Made by a program: the position numbers and the translations under genes
From: Ilex aquifolium
Taxonomy: Eukaryota > Streptophyta > Magnoliopsida > Aquifoliales > Aquifoliaceae
Assembly: GCA_951799425.1 (NCBI GenBank)
Contig: OX637401.1
Location: 19,940,001-20,004,000 of the forward strand
Reading direction: 5' to 3'
DNA length: 64,000 nucleotides
The notes under the pieces: generated by a model
Database searches by the model: none
The model's input: the letters and a program-made list of their open reading frames with translations, nothing else
Told to the model about the DNA's origin: nothing
Part shown: piece after piece, positions 11,771 to 23,601 of the stretch
Position numbering within the stretch: position 1 is the first letter of the stretch
How the letters are laid out: each line of letters opens with the position of its first letter

Positions 11771-12260
11771 TGTTAGCACGTCTCCATTAGGAGACTTGAG
11801 GTGGCCCTCATACCACATTGGCTTTATGATAATATTATATTTATAAATTATACAGATAATTCTTGAGTCAAAATTTGGTAATTGAGATTATGTCAATCTA
11901 CCCAATATAAGATTGTGGTTTTCAGGTTAGTTGTGGTTATCAGATTAATTTCAGAGTCCTTGATGGAAGGAACCTGATAAAGTCAATCTATCTAAATGAT
12001 ATGGATTGGGGTCCCTAACTTGCCTATAAATAAAGGCCTGTTAATCCATCAAAAATACAGTTTATTCTGAACATAGGCCAAGTTGTTAACATTTTTCCCA
12101 CACCTCCATAAAGTATTAGTGAGAGTGCTCAATTTTGCTTGTATGTGTTTGATCAACAAGGTTCGTGATTCAAAATTTAAGGTTACAAGGTTTGAACAAC
12201 ATGGCGGGTGGTAAGTATTCTATTTCGCAGCGATATGTAATTCTCCATTTTGGTCTAACA
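11771..12260 (+). mobile_element. Solo copia LTR 3
   Basis: TGTTAGCACG...GGTCTAACA, flanked left by CTATCAC and right by TGTTCTTCC. Long form. The start-donor motif is altered to ATGGCGGGTGGTAAGT. Confidence 0.9.
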
Positions 12261-12937
12261 TGTTCTTCCTCTCATCCGTTCCTCTTCCTCCATGGTTTTC
12301 CCACTATGCAAGATTCTTCCTCATATACTCTCTAACATACTCCTCTCTAGGTTTTACACATCATCCCCGCCATTCACCCTTCAAAACCCAGAAAGAGATG
12401 AAAACTTTTAATATTTGATTACATCATCAAATGTCATCTAGCATGTAAACTTCTATAGTTATTCTATTTGTAAGTTTTGGTTTCAATTTTGAACATTCTT
12501 TTTTTTGGGATGAGTTTTGTTTTCGGTTTGTATCTAATCCAAAATCATATGAAATTTATTAATCTCAACATGGGGCTGAGATTTTGGTTTGTGGATTTGA
12601 GATTTGAAAATTGTAGAGTACGAATTTGTGGTAGCTTTTCAGAGTACGGTTTTATGGTTTTGGCTGGTTTTTGTAATTTTTTGTGAATCTTCTCGATTTC
12701 ATTACGAATCGTTCTGACTCGGTGGAGAGTTAAACCTTAGTCGTACCGATTCAGGGCCGATTCGGTATATGAGTCATAGATTTGGCGAAGAGTCGACTCG
12801 AACTCATACAAAATTTTTAACCCTACTTGAGCACCAAGTCACTGTGATAGACAAAGAGGCTCTTGTATGAAATATAAATACCAGTGTACGCTAATTTTCT
12901 TCTTCCTTCCATCATTTTTCACTGCTTCCAGAAAATA

Positions 12938-13207
12938 ATGAAGTTTTTTGTTTACATTTTACCTTTTATCGTTCTCCTTTTCATACACTACCTTCGTACA
13001 CCTACGGCTACACAGCCAGCTAAAGTATATGATATTTTTTTGTTTGTGGAAACCTGGACCCCTACCTTTTGCATGAACTCTTTGATAACTTGCATACTGT
13101 TATTATCTCGGAACTTCACTTTAAATTGTCTCTGGCCGGCGGACTCAAATGGAAACAGTGTCAACAAAAGTAGCACCAGTTTTAAGGATCCGAACATCAA
13201 TAAGGAG
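12938..13207 (+). pseudogene. T2 ribonuclease exon 1, copy 4
   Basis: Open from ATG through the donor at 13208. The Thr-Pro linker is two residues shorter than in copy 3. CAS I reads NCLWP, so the catalytic His is Asn and the Gly is Cys; the downstream conserved Cys (INKC) is Ser. The intron 3' part and most of the following LTR are deleted: at about 13482 the sequence jumps from intron (CATTCAAAAC) into the LTR interior. Confidence 0.85.
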
Positions 13208-13482
13208 GTAAATTTTGGTAACCCAAAACTTGTAAACTTGTGTGTTATATTGTAAGCAGTTTTATCATAATTGTACTGCTAAACAGAAACGAGTAAAAAT
13301 GGTGGCACAGTGGTGGTGGCACAACTATGTTTGCATGATTTTTGGGATGCGTTACGCTTGCATCTGGCTTGTCTGCAATTACAAACTGTGTTGTTTAATG
13401 GGAAGACCTAAAAAAATAAAAATAAGAAAGAAAAAAGTGACGGTATAGTTTTTTGACGTTCTTTTTTCATCACATTCAAAAC

Positions 13483-13653
13483 ATTTTTCCCACACCTCCA
13501 AAAAGTATTAGTGAGAGTGCTCAATTTTGCTTGTATGTTTTTGATCAACAAGGTTCGTGATTTAGAATTTTAAGGTTACAAGGTTTGAACGACATGGCGG
13601 GAGGTAAGTATTCTATTCCGCTACGATATGTAATTCTCCATTTAAGTCTAACA
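13483..13653 (+). mobile_element. Copia LTR 4, 5'-truncated
   Basis: Only the last 170 bp of the LTR remain (from ATTTTTCCCACACC to GTCTAACA). The junction shares AAC/CA microhomology with the LTR interior (compare 12088-12100), which suggests an illegitimate deletion of roughly 0.5 kb. The ATG and donor motif at its 3' end are retained. Confidence 0.85.
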
Positions 13654-14331
13654 TGTTCTTCTACTCATCCGTTCCTCCTCCTCCATGGTTTTCCAACTAC
13701 ACAAGATTCTTCCTCATATACTCTCTAACATACTCCTCTCTAGGTTTTACACATCATCCCCGCCATTCACCCTTCAAAACCCAGAAAGAGATGAAAACTT
13801 TCAATAGTTGATTATAACATCAAAGGTCAGCCAGCATGTGAACTTGTATAGTTATTCTATGTGTAAGTTTTGGTTTCGATTTTGAACATTCTTTTTTTTT
13901 GGGATGAGTTTTGTTTTTGGTGTGTATCTAATCAAAAGTCATATGAAATTTATTTATCTCCACATGGGCCTGAGATTTTGGTTTGTGGATTTAAGATTTG
14001 AAAATTGTAGAGTACGAATTTGTCGTAGTTTTTCGGAGTACAGTTTTATGGTTTTGGCTGGTTTTTGTAATTTTTTGCAAATCTTCTCGATTTCATTACG
14101 AATCGTTCTGACTCGGTGTAGAGTTAACCCTTAGTCGCACCGATTCAGGGCCGATTCGGTATATGAGTCATAGATTTGGGGTAGAGTCGACTCGAACTCG
14201 TACGAAATTTTGAACCCTGCTTGCGCACCAAGTCAATATGATAGACAAAGAGGCTCTTGTATGAAATATAAATACCAGTGTAAGCGAATCTTTTTCTTCC
14301 TTCCATCCTTTTTCACTGCTTCTAGAAACTA

Positions 14332-14607
14332 ATGAAGTTTTTTGTTTACATTTTACCTTTTATCGTTCTCCTTTTCATTCACTGCCTTCGTACACTTTCA
14401 CCTACGCATACATAGCCACCTAAAGTATAAGATATTTTTCTGTTTGTCGAAACCTGGAGCTCTACCTTTTGCATGAACTCATCGGTAACTTGTATGTCGT
14501 CATTCTCTCAGAACTTCACTTTACATGGTCTTTGGCCGGCGGACTCAAATGGAAACAGTATCAACAAATGTAGCAGCAGTTTTAAGGATCGGAACATCAA
14601 TAAGGAG
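14332..14607 (+). pseudogene. T2 ribonuclease exon 1, copy 5
   Basis: Broken by two nonsense codons in the linker: CATACATAG near codon 28, and GTATAAGAT in place of the YD codons. From the internal ATG at 14473 the frame is open and carries an intact FTLHGLWPADSNG CAS I motif and the donor at 14608. It retains the active-site sequence but not the secretory start. Confidence 0.87.
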
Positions 14608-14931
14608 GTAAATTTTTGTAACCCAAAACTTGTACACTTGTGTGTTATATTGTAAGCAGTTTTATCATAACTGTACTGCTAAACAGAAACGAGTAAAAAT
14701 GGCAACACAGTGGTGGTGGCACGACTGTGTTTGCGCGATTTTTGGGCTGTGTTGCGCTTGCATCTGGCTTGTCTGCAGTTAGAAATTGTGTTGTTTAATG
14801 GGAAGGCCTGAAAAAAATAAAAAGAAAGACGACATAGTTTTTTACGTTCCTTTCAATAACATTCAAAACCCTTTCAAGTATATTCCTTCACCATCTGCCA
14901 AACTCCCTACTCCTCACTTAAAACCTTTCAC

Positions 14932-15422
14932 TGTTAGCACGTCTCCATAAGGAGACTTGAGGTGGCCTACATACCACATTGGCTTTATGATAATATTATA
15001 TTTATAAATTATACAGATAATTTTTGAGTCAGAATCTGGTAATTGAGATTATGTCAATCTACTCATTATAAGATTGTGGTTGTCAGGTTAGTTGTGGTTA
15101 TCAGATTAGTTTCAGAGTCCTTGATGGAAGGAACGTGATAAAGTCAATCTATCTAAATGATAAGGATTGGGGTCCTTAACTTGTCTATAAATAAAGACCT
15201 GTGAATGCCATTAGAAATACAGTCTATTCTGAATGTAGGCCAAGTTGGAAACCTTTTTCCCACACCACCATAAAGTATTAGTGAGAGTGCTTAATTTTTC
15301 TTGTAACTGTTTGATCAACAAGGCTCGTGATTCAAAATTTAAGGTTACAAAGTTTGAACGACATGGCGGGAGGTAAGTATTCTATTCCGCTGCGATATGT
15401 AATTCTTCATTTAGGTCTAACA
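14932..15422 (+). mobile_element. Solo copia LTR 5
   Basis: TGTTAGCACG...GGTCTAACA. Long form. Followed by a slightly altered right flank (TGCATGTTCATC). Confidence 0.9.
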
Positions 15423-16000
15423 TGCATGTTCATCTCATTCGTTCCTCCTCCTCCATGGTTTGCCCACTACTCAAGATTCTTCATCATATACTCTCTAACA
15501 TACTTCTCTCCACCTTTTACCCTTCATCCCCGCCATTCACCCTTCAAAACCTAGAAAGAGATGAAAACTTTCAAAGTTTTATTTTTGGTTTGTATCTAAT
15601 CCAAAATCATATGAAATTTATTAATCTCAACATGGGTATGAGATTTTGGTTTGTGGATTTGAGATTTGAAAATTGTAGAGTACGAATTTGTGGTAGCTTT
15701 TTCAGAGTGCAATTTTATGGTTTTGGCTAGTTTTTGTCGTTTTTTGCGAATCTTCTCGATTTCATTACGAATCATTCTGACTCGGTGGAGAGTTAACCCT
15801 GAGTCATACCGATTCAAGGCCTATTCGGTATATGAGCCATAGATTTGGGGCAGAGTTGACTCGAACTCGTAAGAAATTTTGAACCTAGCTTCCCCACCAA
15901 GTCACTGTGATAGGAAAAGAGGCTCTTGTATAAAATATAAATACCAATGTAAGCTAATCTTCTTCTTCCTTCCATCTTTTTTCACTGCTTCCATAAAATA

Positions 16001-16276
16001 ATGAAGTTTTTTGTTTACATTTTACCATTTATCGTTCTCCTTTTCACACACTGCCTTCGTACACCTACGCCTACACCAACACAGCCACCTAAAGTATATG
16101 ATATTTTTATGTTTGTGGAAACCTGGACCCCTACCTTTTGCATGAACTCTTCGATAACTTGTATACCGTCATTCTCTCGGAACTTCACTTTAAATGGTCT
16201 CTGGCCGGCGGACTCAAATGGAAACAGTATCAACAAATGTAGCACCAATTTTAAGGATCCGAACATCAATTAGGAG
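16001..16276 (+). pseudogene. T2 ribonuclease exon 1, copy 6
   Basis: Open for 90 codons, then a TAG (AATTAGGAG) two codons before the donor at 16277. CAS I reads NGLWP, so the catalytic His is replaced by Asn. About 130 bp of the promoter segment between the TTTCAA and GGTTTGTATC blocks are deleted upstream (near 15573). Confidence 0.86.
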
Positions 16277-16610
16277 GTAAATTTTTGTATCCCAAAACTT
16301 GTACACTTGTGTGTAATATTGTAAGCAATATTATCATAACTGTACTGCTAAACATGAACGAGTAAAAATGGCAGCACATTTGGGGTGGCACGACTGTGTT
16401 TGCGTGATTTTTGGGTTGTGTTGCGCTTGCATCTAGCTTGTCTGCAATTAGAAACTGTGTTGTTTAATGGGAAGTCCTCAAAAAAAAAAAAAAATTTTTA
16501 AAAAGAGACGGCATAGTTTTTGACGTTCTTTTTCATCACATTCAAAACCCTTACAAGTTTATTCCTTCACCATCTGCCAAACTCCCCACTCCTCACTTAA
16601 AACCTTTCAC

Positions 16611-17089
16611 TATTAGCACGTCTCCATTTGCAAACTTGAGGTGGCCCACACACCACATTGGCTTTATGATAATACTATATTAATAAATGATACAGATAAT
16701 TTTTGAGTCAAAATCTGGTAATTGAGATTATGTCAATCTACCCATTATAAGATTGTGGTTGTCAGACAAGTTTCAGAGTGTTTGATGGAAGGAACCTGAT
16801 AAATTCAATCTATCTAAATGATAAGGATTGGGATTGGGATCCCTGACTTGCCTATAAGTAAAGACCTGTGAATGCCATCAGAAATACAGTCTATTCTGAA
16901 CGTAGGCCAAGTTGGAAACCTTTTTCCCACACCTCCATAAAGTATTAGTGAGAGTGCTTAATTTTTCTTGTATGTGTTTAATCAACAAGGCTCATGATTC
17001 AGAATTTAAGGTTACAAGGTTTGAACGACCTGGCGGGAAGTAAGCATTCTATTCTGCTGCAATTTGTAATTCTCCATTTAGGTCTAACA
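16611..17089 (+). mobile_element. Solo copia LTR 6
   Basis: Starts TATTAGCACG (terminal TG changed to TA) and ends GTCTAACA. Short form. The start-donor motif is damaged (CTGGCGGGAAGTAAGC). Confidence 0.88.
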
Positions 17090-17768
17090 CGTTCTTCCTC
17101 TAATCAGTTCCTCCACCTCCATGGTTTTCCCACTACATAATATTCTTCCTCATTTAATCTCTAACATACTCCTCTCCAGCTTTTACCCATCATCCCCGCC
17201 ATTCACCCTTCAAAACAGAGAAAGAAATGAAAACTTCCAATAGTTGATTACATCATCAAAGTTCATCTAGCATGTGAACTTGTATAGTTATTCTATCTGT
17301 AAGTTTTGGTTTTGATTTTGAACATTCTTTTTTTTTTGGGATGAGTTTTGTTTTCGGTTTGTATCTAATCCAAAATCATATGAAATTTATTAATCTCAAC
17401 ATGGGTCTGAGATTTTGGTTTGTGTGTTTGAGATTTGAAAATTGTAGAGTACGTATTTGTGGTAGCTTTTGAGAGTACGGTTTTATGGTTTTGGCTGATT
17501 TTTGTGGTATTTTTCGAATCTTCTTGATTTCATTATGAATCATTCTGACTCGGTGGAGAGATAACCCTGAGACATACCGATTCAAGGCCGATTCGGTATG
17601 TGTGTCATAGATTTGGGGTAGATTCGACTCGAACTCGTACGAAATTTTGAACCCTGCTTGCCCACTAAGTCATTGTAATAGACAAAGAGGCTCTTGTATA
17701 AAATATAAATACCAGTGTAAGCTAATCTTCTTCTTCCTTCCATCTTTTTTCACTGCTTCCAGAAAACA

Positions 17769-18044
17769 ATGAAGTTTTTTGTTTACATTTTACCATTTAT
17801 CGATCTCCTTTTCATACACTACATTCGTACACATACGCCTACGCTTATACAGCCACCTAAAATATATGATATTTTTTTGTTTGTGGAAACCTGGACCAAA
17901 ACCTTTTGCATGAACTCATTGATAACTTGCATACTGTCATTCTCTCGGAATTTCACTTTACATTGTCTTTGGCAGGCAGACTGGAATGGAAACAGTATCA
18001 ACAAATGTAGCACCAGTTTTAAGGATCCGAACATCAATAAGGAG
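17769..18044 (+). pseudogene. T2 ribonuclease exon 1, copy 7
   Basis: Open through the donor at 18045. CAS I reads HCLWQ: the His is kept but Gly is Cys and Pro is Gln. Other coding changes fall in the linker and in ETWTKTFC. Confidence 0.86.
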
Positions 18045-18361
18045 GTAATTTTGGTAACCCAAAACTTGTAAACTTGTGTGTTATATTGTAAGCAGTTTTA
18101 TCATAATTGTACTACTAAACAGAAACGAGAAAAAATGGTAGCACAGTGGTGGTGGCACGACTGTGTTTGCGTGATTTTTGGGTTGTGTTGCCCTTGCATC
18201 TGGCCTGTGTGCAGTTAGAAAATGTGTTGTTTAATGGGAAGGCCTCAAAAAAAAAAAAACGGCATAGTTTTTGACGTTCTTTTTCATCCCATTCAAAACC
18301 CTTACGAGTTTATTCCTTCACCGTCTGCCAAACTCCCCACTCCTCACTTAAAACCTTTCAC

Positions 18362-18852
18362 TATTAGCACATCTCCAATTGGAGACTTGAGGTGGCCCAC
18401 ATACCACATTGGCTTTATGATATTATTATATTTATAAATTATACAAATAATTTTTCAGTCAGAATCAGGTAATTGAGATTATGTCAATCTACCCATTATA
18501 GGATTGTGGTTATCAGGTTAGTTGTGGTTATCAGATTAGTTTCAGAGTCCTTGATGGAAGGAACCTGATAAAGTCAATCTATGTAAATGATAAGGATTGG
18601 GGTCCCTGACTTTTCCATAAATAAAGACCTATGAATGTCATCAGAAATACAGTCTATTCTGAACGTAGGCCAAGTTGGAAACCTTTTTTCCACACCTCCA
18701 TAAAGTATTAATGGGAGTGCTTAATTTTTTTTGTAAGTGTTTCATCAACAGGGCTCGTGATTCAGAATCTAAGGTTACAAGGTTTGAACGACATGGCAGG
18801 AGGTAAGTATTCTATTCCGCTGCAATATGTAATTCTCCATTTAGGACTAACA
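18362..18852 (+). mobile_element. Solo copia LTR 7
   Basis: Starts TATTAGCACA and ends GGACTAACA. Long form of the TTAGTTGTGGTTATCAG insertion. Confidence 0.88.
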
Positions 18853-19529
18853 TGTTCTTCCTCTCATCTGTTCCCCCTCCTCCATGGTTTGCCCACTACA
18901 AAAGATTCTTCCTCATATACTCTCTAACATGCTCCTCTCCAGCTTTTACCCATTATCCCTACCATTCACCCTTCAAAACCTAGAAATAGATGAAAACTTT
19001 CAACAATTGATTACATCATCAAAGGTCATCCAGCTTGTAAACTTATATAGTTATTCTATTTTTAAGTTTTGGTTTTGATTTTGAACATTCTTTTTTTGGG
19101 GATGAGTTTTGTTTTCGGTTTGTATCTAATCCAAAATCATATGAAATTTATTAATCTCAACATGGGTCTGAGATTTTGGTTTGTGGGTTTGAGATTTGAA
19201 AATTGTAGAGTACGGATTTGTGGTAGCTTTTCAGAGTACGAATTTATGGTTTTGGCTGGTTTTTGTCATTTTTTGCGAATCTTCTCGATTTCATTACGAG
19301 TCGTTCTAACTCGGTGGAGAGTTAACCCTGAGTCATACCGATTCAGGACCAATTCGGTATATGAGTCATAGATTTGGAGTAGAGTCGACTCGAACTCGTA
19401 CAAAATTTTGAACCCTACGTGCGCACCAAGTCACTGTGATAGACAAAGAGGCTCTTGTATAAAATATAAATACAAGTGTAAGCTAATCTTCTTCTTCCTT
19501 CCATCTTTTTTCACTGCTTCCATAAAATA

Positions 19530-19805
19530 ATGAAGTTTTTTGTTTACATTTTACCTTTTATCGTTCTCCTTTTCATACACTGCATTCGTACACCTACGCC
19601 TACGCCTACACAACCACCTAAAGTATATGATATTTTTTTGTTTGTGAAAACCTGGACTCCTACCTTTTGCATGAACTCATCGATAACTTGTATACCGTCA
19701 TTCTCTCGAAACTTCACTTTACTTGGTCTCTGGCCGGCGGACTCCAATGGAAACAATATCGACAAATGTAGCACCAGTTTTAAGGATCGGAACATCAACA
19801 AGGAG
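19530..19805 (+). pseudogene. T2 ribonuclease exon 1, copy 8
   Basis: Fully open for 92 codons to the donor at 19806 (107 residues if the intron is retained). CAS I reads LGLWP: the catalytic His is Leu while the rest of the motif stays intact. Confidence 0.86.
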
Positions 19806-20129
19806 GTAATTTTTTGTAACCCAAAACTAATACACTTGTGTGTTATATTGTAAGCAGTTTTATCATAATTGTACTGCTATACAAAAACGAGTAAAAATGG
19901 CGGCAGAATGGTGGTGGCACGACTGTGTTTGCGTGATTTTTGGGCTATGTTGCGCTTGCATCTGACTTGTCTGCAATTAGAAACTGTGTTGTTTAATGGG
20001 AATGCCTAAAAAAATAAAAAGAGAGACAGCATAGTTTTTTGACGTTCTTTTTCATCACATTCAAAACCTTTACAAGTATATTCTTTCACCATCTGCCAAA
20101 CTCCCCACTCCTCACTTAAAACCTTTCAC

Positions 20130-20600
20130 TGTTAGCACGTCTCCATAAGGAGACTTGAGGTGGCCCACATACCACATTGGCTTTTTGATAATATTATATT
20201 TATAAATTATACAGATAATTTTTAGTCAAATTTGGTAATTGAGATTATGTCAATCAACCCATTATAAGATTGTGGTTATCAGATTAGTTTAAGAATCCTT
20301 GATGGAAGGAATCTGATAAAGTTAATCTATCTAAATGATAAGGATTGGGGTCCCTAACTTGCCTATAAATAAAGACATGTGAATGCCATCAGAAATATAG
20401 TCTATTCCAAACGTAGGCCAAGTTGAAAATCTTTTTCCGACACCTCCAGAAAGTATTAGTGAGAGTGCTTAATTTTTCTTGCAAGTGTTTGATCAACAAG
20501 GCTCGTGATTCAGAATTTAAGGTTACAAGGTTTGAACGACATGGCGGGAGGTAAGTATTCTATTCCGCGGCGATATGTAATTCTCCATTTAGGTCTAACT
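20130..20600 (+). mobile_element. Solo copia LTR 8
   Basis: TGTTAGCACG...GGTCTAACT (terminal CA changed to CT). Short form. Confidence 0.88.
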
Positions 20601-21208
20601 TGTTCTTCCTCTTAACCGTTCCTCCTCCTCCATGGTTTTCCCACTACACAAGATTCTTCCTTATATACTCTCTAACATACTCCTCTCTAGCTTTTACCCA
20701 TCATCCCCACCATTCACCCTTCAAAACCCAAAAAGAGTTGAAAACTTTCAATAGTTGATTACATCATCAAAGGTCATCCAGCATTTGAACTTGCATAGTT
20801 ATTCTATTTATAAGTTTTGGTTTCGATTTTGTACATTCTTTTTTTTTTTGGGATGAGTTTTGTTTTCGGTTTGTATCTAATCCAAAATCATATGAAATTT
20901 ATTAATCTCAACAAGGGTCTGAGATTTTGGTTTGTGGATTTGAGATTTGAAAATTGTACAGTACGGATTTGTGGTAGCATTTCAGAGTACGATTTTATGG
21001 TTTTGGCTGATTTTTGTGGTTTTTTGTGAATCGTCTCGATTTCATTACGAATCGTTCTGACTCGGTGAAGAGTTAACCCTGAGTCGTACTAGTTCAAGGC
21101 CGATTTGGTATATGAGTTATAGATTTGGGGCAGAGTCGACTCAAACTCGTACGAAATTTTGGACCCTACTTGCACACCAAGTCACTGTGATAAACAAAGA
21201 GGCTCTTG

Positions 21209-21223
21209 TATAAAATATAAATA
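21209..21223 (+). promoter_or_regulatory. TATA box of the ribonuclease promoter (copy 9 shown)
   Basis: TATAAAATATAAATA lies 72 bp upstream of the ATG at 21281. The same box, or GTATGAAATATAAATA in the first five copies, precedes each exon 1 at the same spacing, so the amplified segment carries the promoter as well as exon 1. Confidence 0.7.
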
Positions 21224-21280
21224 TCAGTGTAAGCTAATCTTCTTCTTCCTTCCATCTTTTATCACTGCTTCCAAAAAACA

Positions 21281-21556
21281 ATGAAGTTTTTTGTTTACAT
21301 TTTACCTTTTTTCGTTTTCCTTTTCATACACTCCCTTCATACACCTACGCCTACGCCTACACAGCCACCTAAAGTATATGACATTTTTCTGTTTGTGGAA
21401 ATTTGGACCCCTACCTTTTGCATGAACTCATCGATAACTTGTATACTTTCATTCTCTCAGACCTTCACTTCACATGGTCTCTGGCCGGCGGACTCAATTG
21501 GAAACAGTATCAACAAATGTAGAACCAGTTGTAAGGATTGGAACATCAATAAGGAG
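21281..21556 (+). pseudogene. T2 ribonuclease exon 1, copy 9 (best preserved exon)
   Basis: Open for 92 codons with an intact signal peptide, the linker, VYDIFLFVEIW, TFCMNSSITC, an intact CAS I (FTSHGLWPADS) and an intact donor GAG|GTAAAT at 21557. It has an extra Cys (TSCKD). The upstream TATA box is intact. It still lacks a downstream exon 2 of its own: LTR 9 starts at 21880. If spliced, the only exon 2 in the window is 17 kb away. Confidence 0.87.
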
Positions 21557-21879
21557 GTAAATTTTTGTAACTCAAAACTTGTACACTTGTGTGTTATATT
21601 GTAAGCCAATTCATCATAACTCTACTGCTAAACATAAATGAGTAAAAATGGCGGCAAAGTGGTGGTGGCACGACTCTATTTGTGTGATTTTTGGGCTGTG
21701 TTACACTTGCCTTTGGCTTGTCTGCAATTAGAAACTGTGTTGTTTAATGGGAAGGCCTAAAAAAAAAAAAATTTAGGCTGCATAGTTTTTGATGTTCTTT
21801 TTCATCACATTCAAAACCCTTACGAGTTTATTCCTTCACCGTCTGCCAAACTCCCCACTCCTCACTTAAAACCTTTCAC

Positions 21880-22338
21880 CGTTAGCACGTCTCCATTAGG
21901 AGACTTGAGGTAACCCACATACCACATTGGCTTTATGATAATATTGTACTTATAAATCATACAGATAATTTTGAGTCAAAATCTGGTAATTGAGATTATG
22001 TCAATCTACTCATTATAAGATTGTGGTTATCAGATTAGTTTCAGAGTCCTTAATGGAAGGAACTTGATAAAGTCAATCTATCTAGGGGTCCCTGACTTGC
22101 CTATAAATAAAGACTTGTGAATGCCATCAGAAATACAGTCTATTCTGAACGTAGGCCAAATTGAAAACCATTTTCCAACACCTCCATAAAGTATTAATGG
22201 GAGTGCTTAATTTTTTTTGTAAGTGTATCATCAATAGGGCTCGTGATTCAGAATCTAGGGTTACAAGGTTTGAACGATATGGCGGGAGGTAAGTATTCTA
22301 TTCCGCTGCGATATGTAATTCTCCATTCAGGTCTAACA
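21880..22338 (+). mobile_element. Solo copia LTR 9
   Basis: Starts CGTTAGCACG (first base changed) and ends GTCTAACA. Short form, with a further small deletion near CTATCTAGGGGTCC. Confidence 0.88.
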
Positions 22339-23015
22339 TGTTCTTCCTCTCATCCGTTCCCCCTCCTCCATGGTTTGCCCACTACACAAGATTCGTCCTC
22401 ATATACTCTGTAACATACTCCTCTCTAGCTTTTACCCATCATCCCCGCCATTCACCCTTCAAAACCCAAAAAGAGATGAAAACTTTCAATAGTTGATTTC
22501 ATCATCAAAGGTCAGCCAGCATGTGAACTTGTATAGTTATTCTATCTGTCAGTTTTGGTTTCGATTTTGAACATTCTTTTTTTGGGATGAGTTTTGTTTT
22601 CGGTTTGTATCTAATCCAAAATCATATGAAATTTATTAATCTCAACATGGGTTTGAGATTATGGTTTGTGGATTTGAGATTTGAAAATTGTAGAGTAAGA
22701 ATTTGTGGTAGCTTTTCAGAGTACGGTTTTATGGTTTTGGCTGGTTTTTTGTCATTTTTTACGAATCTTCTCGATTTCATTACGAATCGTTCTGACTCAG
22801 TGGAGAGTTAACCCTGAGTCGTACCGATTCAGGGCCAATTCGGTGTATGAGTCATAGATTTGGGACAGAGTCGACACGAACTCGTACAAAATTTTGAACC
22901 CTGCTTGCGCACCAAGTCACTGTGATAGACAAAGAGGCTCTTGTATAAAATATAAATACCAGTGTAAGCTAATATTCTTCTTCCTTCCATCTTTTTTCAC
23001 TACTTCCAAAAAAGA

Positions 23016-23278
23016 ATGAAGTTTTACCTTTTCTCGTTCTCCTTTTCATACACTGTCTTCGTACACCTACGCCTACGCTTACACTGCCACCTAAAGTATA
23101 TGATATTTTTCTGTTTGTGGAAACCTGGACCCCTACCTTTTCCATGAACTCATCGATAACTTGTATACCGTCATTCTCTCGGAACTTCACTTTACATGGT
23201 CTCTGGCCGGCGGACTCAAATGGAAACAGTATCAACAAATGTAGCAGCAATTTTAAGGATCGGAACATCAAGAAGGAG
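23016..23278 (+). pseudogene. T2 ribonuclease exon 1, copy 10 (paired with exon 2)
   Basis: The last exon-1 copy, 5' of the full copia element whose far side holds exon 2. A deletion in the signal-peptide codons shifts the frame directly after ATGAAGTTT, and the conserved Cys of TFCMN is Ser. Downstream the CAS I motif FTLHGLWPADSNG is intact, and the donor is at 23279. By position this is the original exon 1 of the gene split by the copia insertion, unless recombination has replaced it. Confidence 0.87.
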
Positions 23279-23601
23279 GTAATTTTTTGTAACCCAAAAC
23301 TTGTACACTTGTGTTATATTGTAAGCAGTTTTATCATAACTGTACTGCTAAACATAAACGAGTAAAAATGGAAGCATAGTGTTGGTTGCACAACTATGTT
23401 TGCGTGATTTTTGGGTTGTGTTGCGCTTGCCTCTAGCTTGTCTGCAGTTAGAAACTGTGTTGTTTAATGGGAAGGCCTCAAAAAAAATAAAAAGAGAGAC
23501 AGTATAGTTTTTGACGTTCTTTTTCATCACATTCAAAACCTTTACAAGTATATTCTTTCACCATCTGCCAAACTCCCCACTCCTCACTTAAAACATTTCA
23601 C

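Noticed and set aside
22587-22811. Repeated plus-strand ORFs starting MSFVFGLYLIQNHMKF in each unit
   Set aside because: They lie in the promoter segment upstream of the TATA box, have no domain, and end at different places. They are non-coding sequence that happens to stay open.
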